Shown here: piece after piece, positions 56,500-64,000 of the stretch
Layout: every line of letters starts with the position of its first letter
Position numbering within the stretch: the stretch's first letter is position 1
Assembly: GCF_003265705.1 (NCBI RefSeq)
Contig: NW_020313159.1
Span: 333,393-397,392, forward strand
DNA: 64,000 nt
Origin: Callorhinus ursinus
Lineage: Eukaryota; Chordata; Mammalia; Carnivora; Otariidae
Reading direction: 5' to 3'
Program-made: the position numbers and the translations under genes
Notes under the pieces: model-generated
Database searches by the model: none
The model's input: the letters and a program-made list of their open reading frames with translations, nothing else
Told to the model about the DNA's origin: nothing

Positions 56500-57130
56500 C
56501 GTGAGCAGCGCAGAAGGTCATGTCCTCGCTCTGGCCTGCACCTGCGGCCCCCACGTTCCCGTCCTCGTCCCCAACACGTGTGCCGTCGACGTGGTTCTCC
56601 GCCGAATGTCGGGGGGTGGGCGGCCGGGAGCCTCCTCCCAGCGCGTGCCCGCCGAAGCCGCCCGGGGGGAGGCGCTTGCACAGACCCTCGGCGCGGCGTG
56701 GGCGCCAAGGCAGAGGCGTTCGTCTCCTGGTCGCGGGTCCAGGCGTCGCCGCGGCCCAACTCGGGACGCGCCCTTAGCCGAGGGCCGTCTGGCTCACACT
56801 GCCTCCAACGTGTGGCCTCTCAGAGCCTCATACCGCTGACGTTCATCCGCCAGCAGCTCCAGCATCGTGTTACGAGGTGGGGAGTCATCCCACAATCCCG
56901 TTCTGTCCCAGACCCGCCCGGGACGGGACCGTCCTCCCAGGAGCGCCGAGGCCGCAACCGGCCCCCTCCCAGACGCCCGACAGCGGCCGTGTGAGGATCG
57001 ACGAGCTGTGTTCCCGGAGATGCCCAGACTGCCTTCCTCTGCTGAGGCTCTAGCCCCGGCCCCCCGCGCCGGCCCCCGCCTCGCCTGCTGTGCCCTTGCC
57101 CTGGCCGTGGACGCGCTAATCACGGCCTGT
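56500..57130. promoter_or_regulatory. CpG-island-like block downstream of DNAJB6
   Basis: Frequent CpG over about 600 bp, 1.6 kb past the long-form poly(A) signal. No gene start could be tied to it. Confidence 0.5.
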
Positions 57131-58579
57131 CAGTCGGCGCATCAGCCTTAATTCTTTGCCTTTTGTCTCGGGGGTTTTTATAGGTTTCGCTTGATCAACA
57201 GCATTCGTTCTTAGTGAACAAACGGAATTCAGTTTTTATGGCATGAAAATTATTGTTTCTCTGACCGACTAGCCATTACACGGTGACACGGGGTGGCCCC
57301 GGATGACACAGGACAATGAATCTTCCCTGTTCCTGAGAGTGAGTTTGATGGATGGGGTAGCAGTCAGCCATCTGGGTCTGGAAGGATGGGGCTGGGCTTA
57401 CAGAGATCCTGGGCTTTTTCCTAGCCAACGGCCTGGTTTGGGGACGTCTCTTCTCAGCCTGGTGGAGCCCAGACGGGAGGGGGCGCCCTCCAGCCCCCTG
57501 GCTGCCCCTGGGGCTGCCACCTCCCCATGTCCCTGTTCTTGCTCCTGATCCCAGGGCAACAGGCCCGGGCCAGCGTCTCTCTGGAGAGGACAGAGCTTCC
57601 CTCCCCGGGGGAGGGGGGTTTGTGTGGCCTGTGACGCCACATTTCTGAGGGAGGCTTATGGTTTGGGCGCACCGAGGGTGCCCGGCTTTCTTCTGTCCTT
57701 CTACAAAGGAGAGCCCAGACCCCAGGACATCACATACGTTTCCCAGAGTCCGCAGAGCCGGGCGAGGTGGGACCCGGTGTCCTCCTCCTACGGAGCAGAC
57801 CCCGGACGCTGCATCCTACATATATCCAACGTGCTCTCCCTCTGCTTTCTGGGTTGGGATGCTCTAAAGACGAATTTTCCCGGGTCCACTGTGGGTCTGT
57901 GAAGTGCACTTTGTACAGAAAAGCTTGATAAATGTGTTTTTCTTTCCCAGGGCTCCGAATAACCACTTGGTGCTCTGGCTCCCTCCGAGGACAGCACGGC
58001 GGCCAAACACTTTGTCTTTCCAATCCCCTAATGAACTGACAGATTTTGAGATCTTTCTTGTGTTCCATCCTTTGAAGTCACATCCCAGGACACTAAATCT
58101 CACACCTTATCTGTCCAGAGGGATGATGATACTGGTGATTGTGAGGAATATGTATATTTAACAAGGATTATTCCAGGACTCAGAGTAATTCTGTGTGCTG
58201 GTGTGCTGTATGACAGAGAGAGGCTCAGCAGAAAGCTCTGGCCTGTGCCTGCCCCATCCCACAGGAGGGCACAGTGGGCCCAACAGTGACAGCAGAGTGT
58301 GCCAGGAGAAGGAGCTCAGTCTCAGGGACCAGAGACATTAAAATCCTTTGGGAAAAACTCAGGGGCTATATGGAATGAAAAGGCAACACAACTCCCACAT
58401 TCTCGTTTCCCAGGGTAACTGCAGGCCCAAGGAATTGCAGGCCTAATTTTTGGATGACCAACAAAGGCAGGAAACCAGGTCAGCCTTCTGTCTTCCTGGG
58501 CCAGCTTCTGCCACCAGCTCTTTCCAGATCCCCACTGCCATTGGTCTAGTGGAGGAGGGCCCACCGACAATGGATCAGT

Positions 58580-59060
58580 CCACCCATCCATCCATCCATC
58601 CACCCAACCATCCATCCACTTATCCATCCATCCATCCACCCACCAGTCCATCTACCCATCCATCCATCCATTCACTCATCTACCCACCCATCCATCAATT
58701 CANNNNNNNNNNCCACCCATCCATCAATTCATCTATCCATCCATCCATCCATCCATCCACCCACCTAGCCATCTGTCCGTCTGTCCATCCGTCTGTCCAT
58801 CCATCCATCCATCCACCTGTCCGTCCATCCATCCATCCGTCTGTCCATCCGTCCGTCCGTCCATCCATCCATCCATCCATCCATCCATCCATCCATCCAT
58901 CCATCTGTCCGTCCATCCATCCATCCACCTAGCCATCCATCCACCTAGCCACCCATCCATCCATCAGTTCATCTACCCATCCTGCTTCCATGCACTCATC
59001 CATCATCCATCCGCCAATCCATCTACCCATCATACACCCGCCCACTGTCCATCCATCTAA
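58580..59060. repeat. (CCAT)n-type tetranucleotide array with a 10-N gap
   Basis: Degenerate CATC/CCGT/CACC units over about 480 bp. It creates long HPSI-type frames on plus and MDGW-type frames on minus. Ns at 58703-58712. Confidence 0.97.
58703..58712. other. 10-N assembly gap inside the CCAT array
   Basis: CCACCCATCCATCAATTCA-like sequence stands on both sides. Confidence 0.98.
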
Positions 59061-60119
59061 TGCCCACTGTATGTCCAACATGTGTCAAGCACGTTGGAGG
59101 CATAGCTGTTTGAGTTACAGCCCCGCCCTGCAGAGGGGACAAGAGCTGACGCCCACAGGCAGGATAAGTCGCCCCCAGCCCTACCCTTGTAATGCCCTGG
59201 CAGGGGCCCCGGACAGTTAGTACAGGAGGAATTCAGAGGGGCACATGCTGGGGGCGGATCGAGGAGCTTCGCAGGTGGGTTTTGGAGGTCAGAGGCAGCC
59301 AGGCAGGTGTCCAGTCAAGGAGGATGGGCTAAGCCAAGGCGTGGGATGCAGGCTGGATAGCGAGGTAAACCCACAGAAAGGGGAGAATTTGGGGTGGAGC
59401 AGGAGGGGGTGAGACCGGCAGGGCATGGGCCAGGTCGAGGCAGCCTCCAGCAATAGCCAGAGTTTGGACTTGGTGCTAAGCACACGGCATCGCTGGAGCC
59501 CAGCAGAGCCAGCCTGGCCTGGATGCAGGTGGTTCCAAGGGGAATACAGTGGGCTGCTACTTTCCTGCCAGGCCCATGGGCTGAGCTGAATGAGCAGTGG
59601 GGGAGGACCGCCTCCATGGTGAGCAGTGGTCACATGTCGCTCAGCACATCTCCTCCTACCTGATGGTTGACTGTCACTTGATAGGGTCACCTGTCGCCCT
59701 TGGCTCTGGGAGTCCCGAGTTCTTTCTTCCTGTCCCTCATCCCCCTGGACCATGCCTTAGGGAGCAGCCAATGGGGAGCCAGCCCAGAGCCATCAGCCTG
59801 TGCGAGTGCGGACAGCCGCCTGCTGATCACCTGGCAGGAGCAGACCGAGACCTGTGCAAGGCCGTGCATTCGCCCTGCTTTAGGCGGGTCCCACATTGTC
59901 CGCCTGAGGCCCCCACTGAGCAGGGGCTGGAGTCTTGACGGAGGCAGCAGTAAGGAGGGTCTGCTCTGCAGAGAAGGGCCCCGAGAGCAGAGCTGTCTGA
60001 GGGATGAATTAATAGCTCCCCGGCAGAGGACCTCGCAGAGTCCAGCACCGTCTCCTCCTGCCCCCAGTCTGCCACAGCTGACTGCTCCCCTGGCCCCCCT
60101 GGGACCCACGTGTCATCTG

Positions 60120-60545
60120 CAGGGGTTGATGGTGGTCGCAGAAGTGTACATCCACACCCTAACCCGGGGCCTGTGCACGTCACCTTGTGTGGCAGCCGGG
60201 TCTTTGCAGGCAGGATCCAGCCAAGGATCTCGAGATCCTCAGGATTAAGGTGGCCCTGAATCCAGTGACAGGTGTCCTAAGAGGAAGAGAGGGAGACGAG
60301 ACAGAGACATGGATAGGAGGAGGCCACGTGGAGACTGAGGCCGAGCGTGGGTGACGCAGCCACGAGCCCTGAGATGTCTGGAGCCACCAGGAGCCGTAAG
60401 AGGCAGGAAGGGGGAGCCTCTGCGGGAAGTGTGGATCTCAGACCTCTGGGCTCCGGACCGGCCTCAGGGATGGCAGGGGGACAAGCTTCAGCATTGTGAG
60501 TGCTCAGTGTGGGGCGATCTGTGAGGACCGCCCCAGATGCCGATG
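60120..60545 (+). mobile_element. Probable old mammalian interspersed repeat, family unresolved
   Basis: Phrases such as GTGTCCTAAGAGGAAGAG, ACAGAGACATGGATAGG, GGCCACGTGGAGACTGAG and CTCAGACCTCTGGGCTCC follow the order of a common ancient mammalian repeat, but I cannot name it safely. Confidence 0.35.
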
Positions 60546-60881
60546 CCATCTGACCAAACGGGCATGCGGGCCCTGCTCTCAGAAATTCGTCTTAGAATGT
60601 GGATTCCGTGGCTTAATACTTGAGCATCCTAACTTTTAAAACTCCAGATTGGATATTTTGTGAGAAACTTCCATATATTGACGTAGCTTAGTGGGAATTT
60701 CTCTGTACCAAACGTCCTCCAGTAGAAAAATGGCAGCATAAACAGCGAGTCAGTGTGCAAGTAGTTTATTTTGAGACGGTATTTTTATGGTGCAATATCT
60801 TCTGTGGCCACAGGAGGGCGCCTCTATAAAGGAAACCAGGACTGGGCAGAAGAGCCGCCTCCTCCCCGAGCCGCACATGTG

Positions 60882-61132
60882 TGCACATGCACGCACACAC
60901 CTGCACGCATGCATGCACACACACGGTCACACATGCATGCACACACGCTCACGCCCGTGCGCACACGCTCACATCCGTCCACGCACACACGCACACACGC
61001 TCACACCCGTGCACACACACGCATGCACACACAGGTCACATGCATGCACACACGCTCACACCCGTGCACACACGCTCACACACATGCACACACCGGCACA
61101 CATGCATGCACATACACGGGCACACGTGGCAG
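60882..61132. repeat. CA-rich minisatellite
   Basis: Irregular repeats of CACACACGCTCACACCCGTG and CACATGCATGCACA units. Open in all three forward frames. Confidence 0.95.
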
Positions 61133-64000
61133 AGTAAATTAGTCTTAAACTTTAGCTTTCAAATTACTCAAGACTAAAATGGGTTGGAGGGGGAGGGGAC
61201 CCTTGGTAGAGTAAAATAATTAGTTGGAGAGTGCGGAGTTTTTGTTGGTGGACATTTACCATCTAGTCTCATAACCGTATCAATAACACACGAAAGGACT
61301 CACAGGAACACGGTTTGAGAAGATAAAATTAGGCTGTACCAAAAGTTTGGGATTTTTTTTCCTACACCCACATGCCAAGAATATTTCCACATTTTTCACT
61401 CCAGTGACATCTGACAAATGGTAACTTGTGGTTTCCTGGGCTAACAGAGAGAAATAAAATCTACCGTTAATCTTTCTAGCACTCACGGAACTCTGCCCCC
61501 CACCCCTCACTCGGTGGTGAAAGAGATGAAGTGTCAAATCTAGCAGATGTGAATGGGAGCCCTTCCTGCTCCGGGCCACCCCAGCGCTTGAGAGTAGACA
61601 GACGATTCCTTTCATCTTTGCTCTTGACGAGACCTGTCCTGGAATTGTTGGGCGGCCCTTGGTGTGAAATATAGCTGATTTGTTAATCCAGACTTTCACG
61701 ATTAGTAATACTCTGATAGGAGTGCGAGTCTGAGTTTGTGTCTCCTCACCTGGGCACGCGGTGGCTTCCGCTCCTGGCACTTGGTCACATCAGAGAGGTG
61801 ACTTCTCCCCCGTTGCCCGTCACTTCCTGCCAAGTCGTTATGGAAGCCTAGGCAGAACCGCAAGCTGACGGAAGAAAGACATAAAGGGAAAGAAACAGAG
61901 GTCGAGACCCAGGCCGCCCCGGTCCCGGTAACGCTCAAGGGAAAGCCTCCCTCACCCCCATTTCCTGCTTGAAACGCTCACGGAGGACGTGGCGAACACG
62001 CGCTCTGAAGTCCTTGCGGCGCTTCTTGTGCGCAGAGTGACCTCTCCCATCAGCTAAGACGGCGACTGGCACACCCAAGAAAGCCGCCATTGTCCCCGAC
62101 CCGTCCGGGGGCACATTCTTCCCGTTTACGATTGGTCTCAGCTTCATTAACTTAGGAGGTTTGCCTAAACCGGTTGGACGTGGAGGTAGGAATATGTTAG
62201 GAGCGACAGGGCTCCAGCGTCGCGGTAAGAGGCAAGCTCCATTGAGCGCGGGCTGACCGGGAGGCGCGCACGCTCCCCGCAGAGCTGCCCGGCCTGACGC
62301 TCCGGATGCAGACGCCCGAGCAGTCGCCATGCACCCTGTCAGCCAGAAAGTCAAAGGATGGTTTAGAAAGAAATTAATCTTTCCACCCCTTTTATGGGCT
62401 CTTAAGTCTGCTTTCTTTTCATGTCTGGCTGCATTGATGAGAGCTGCAAGGACCAAGTGTCCTGGGGGAATGTCAGCGCGAGGCAGATTTGCCAGCTAAA
62501 CACACTTCGCTAGAGCTGGACAGCCGGCTTAGGTTCAGATCGGGAGGCTGCCTGCGCACTTACGGACTTTTAATTTTTACCTGCAATCGACACAGCTGAC
62601 ACGGTTCTGGCGGGGGGCCGTCTCTGGTTGGGTGAGGGGAACAGGACCCTCCCCGCCGTGCGGCTCACCGGGGACTCTGCCGTCTCAGTACGGGTGGTAT
62701 TTATCACAGCCAGCTCAGAAAGAGTTGGAATTAATCAGGGAATGCCTCAAATGGCAGATCTTAGATGACACCACAGAAGGTAAATTGTAGTCTTTAGCAG
62801 GCAAGCGTTTCCTAGAATAAGATTCCTTGAACAAGATGGTAATTGCTCTGAAATATATACTTTTATTACCACTTTTGGGGACCCAGATGAACACTCTGAA
62901 AGTTTTAAATCTGATGTGAATAGCAATGTATTCTAGCTGCCACAAGAAATCATAGGCTTGGAGTTCTGGGTTAGTGCCACGGGCTGACGGAGCAGTCCAC
63001 TAAAACAGTCCTGTGGAAGGTGTGTGCACGGATTTAACGCCTGGTGGTTGCTCTTTGAATTTTAAAGAAGCCGTTTACTAAGAGTTCAGTATGATCACGT
63101 GGAAGAGACTGAAATCTGATTTGAAAAAAGGCAGGACTCTTGTTTGAAGTAAGCAGCCACGTGGCGTGACGTGGCCTGGGCAGCGGTGGCACGGCCTCCA
63201 CGGCGGCCGGCTCCTCATCTGTCACACACCGTCCACAGAGACTTGTAGGAAAACGGTTACCAGTGATTTCAGAAACCTCCCCAAACAGAATCTCATCTTC
63301 TCTCTCTGCATTCGGTTTGATGACAGAAGCAGTTTCCATCTCGATGAGCTGATGTTGTTTGCAAGCAACGAGCTGTGACGGGCGTGCCCGGGATGGCGCG
63401 TGGGGGGAGCACGTGCTGTCGCCCCCCTCCTTTCCCAGTCGTTTTCGTTGAAAACACTTCTTTGTCAGTGTGGAAGGAATTTGTGCAGGACATGCAAGGA
63501 GCGCGTGTCTACAGGAGGCTCTGCTAATTTGGGCACATCGAGCCACCGGCACTACTACGTCCCTTGCAGGGCGCCTGCCATTCCCGCGGTCAGACGTGGT
63601 CCTGTGCATCGTCTGCAGGTGACCAGGCCTCTTCGTGGGTGGCAGACGATGCCGATATTCAGAAGGCATCCTCACAACAAGAGAGGAGTTTGTGCTCCTG
63701 CTGGGACGGTAAAGCCCAGGCTGCTGTCCCGGTGGGGCCATCGAATCCGTCTCCCTGGTCGCTGACGCTGCACGATCTTCTCGCGCTCAGGTGTCAGCCT
63801 GGAGCCTGGCCGTTTATCAGCACAAAAGCGAGAGGTGTTAGCAAACGCCAGGCAAACCACAGGTCATCGGGGCGTTCAGTCACCTCCACACCCTGGAGGC
63901 TGTAGGCGACGACAGCGGGCACCACTGAGCTCTGCTCGAGTGTCCGTAAGGAATGCTCCTTCCTGTGAAACGCTGTGTCCCTCCCAGGCCTCCTGCTTTC

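Larger units (their letters stand above)
54921..64000. other. Intergenic flank downstream of DNAJB6
   Basis: No recognised SINE and no supported gene. Holds a CpG-rich block (about 56.5-57.1 kb), CCAT-type and CA-rich arrays, a repeat-like stretch near 60.12-60.54 kb, and long minus-strand open frames at 55263-56231, 61935-62456 and 63034-63741 that match no family I know. In human the next gene, PTPRN2, is far downstream and convergent (general knowledge). Confidence 0.7.

Noticed and set aside
56218..56994. 258-codon plus-strand open frame as a gene
   Set aside because: Lies in a CpG-rich block where several frames are open at once; Arg/Pro/Gly bias, no splice or family support.
58450..58960. 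HPSI- and MDGW-repeat proteins on both strands
   Set aside because: Direct translation of the CCAT tetranucleotide array, including across Ns.
58580..59060. CRISPR-like regular repeats
   Set aside because: Unit is 4 bp with no unique spacers, and this is a mammalian genome.
60771..61177. His/Thr-repeat proteins in three frames
   Set aside because: Direct translation of the CA-rich minisatellite.

Overview
The window is nuclear DNA from a caniform carnivore. It carries 34 recognisable copies or fragments of the carnivore tRNA-Lys-derived Can-SINE (SINEC). The commonest subtypes resemble those of arctoids (seals, bears, mustelids), so an arctoid, perhaps a pinniped, is likely; that last step is inference.

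The one clearly supported protein-coding gene is DNAJB6 on the plus strand, a class B J-domain (HSP40) co-chaperone. The window starts inside intron 1, so exon 1 and the promoter are not seen. Coding exons lie at 9172-9236, 11652-11761, 15009-15062, 15830-15940, 26315-26446, 28649-28790, 29320-29390 (or to 29425), 46325-46540 and 53535-53617, all with canonical AG/GT borders and consistent phases. Reading through the exon 8 donor gives a 239-residue short form ending at 29425. Splicing to exons 9 and 10 gives a 327-residue long form with a lysine-rich nuclear-localisation tail. The two forms use separate poly(A) sites about 25 kb apart.

Region by region: 1-9145 is intron 1, dense in SINEs and holding a small local duplication. 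9146-29425 holds coding exons 2-8. Intron 5 (10.4 kb) contains an unexpected acidic reading frame with a splice acceptor, stop codon and AATAAA (19074-19418) that is in frame with exon 5; it is the best candidate here for something undescribed. Intron 5 also contains an old L1 fragment, a MER2 DNA transposon and a SINE-L1 chimeric retroinsertion. Intron 8 (17 kb) contains a U6-L1-SINE composite. Intron 9 runs 46541-53534. The long-form poly(A) signal is at 54897.

Beyond about 54.9 kb the sequence is intergenic, GC-rich in places (CpG-rich block about 56.5-57.1 kb), has no recognised SINE, and carries two large simple-sequence arrays (CCAT-type at 58.58-59.06 kb and CA-rich at 60.88-61.13 kb). 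Long open frames there look like chance products of high GC and are not annotated as genes. Two N runs (14779-14878 and 58703-58712) mark assembly gaps, both flanked by repeated sequence that suggests unmerged overlap.
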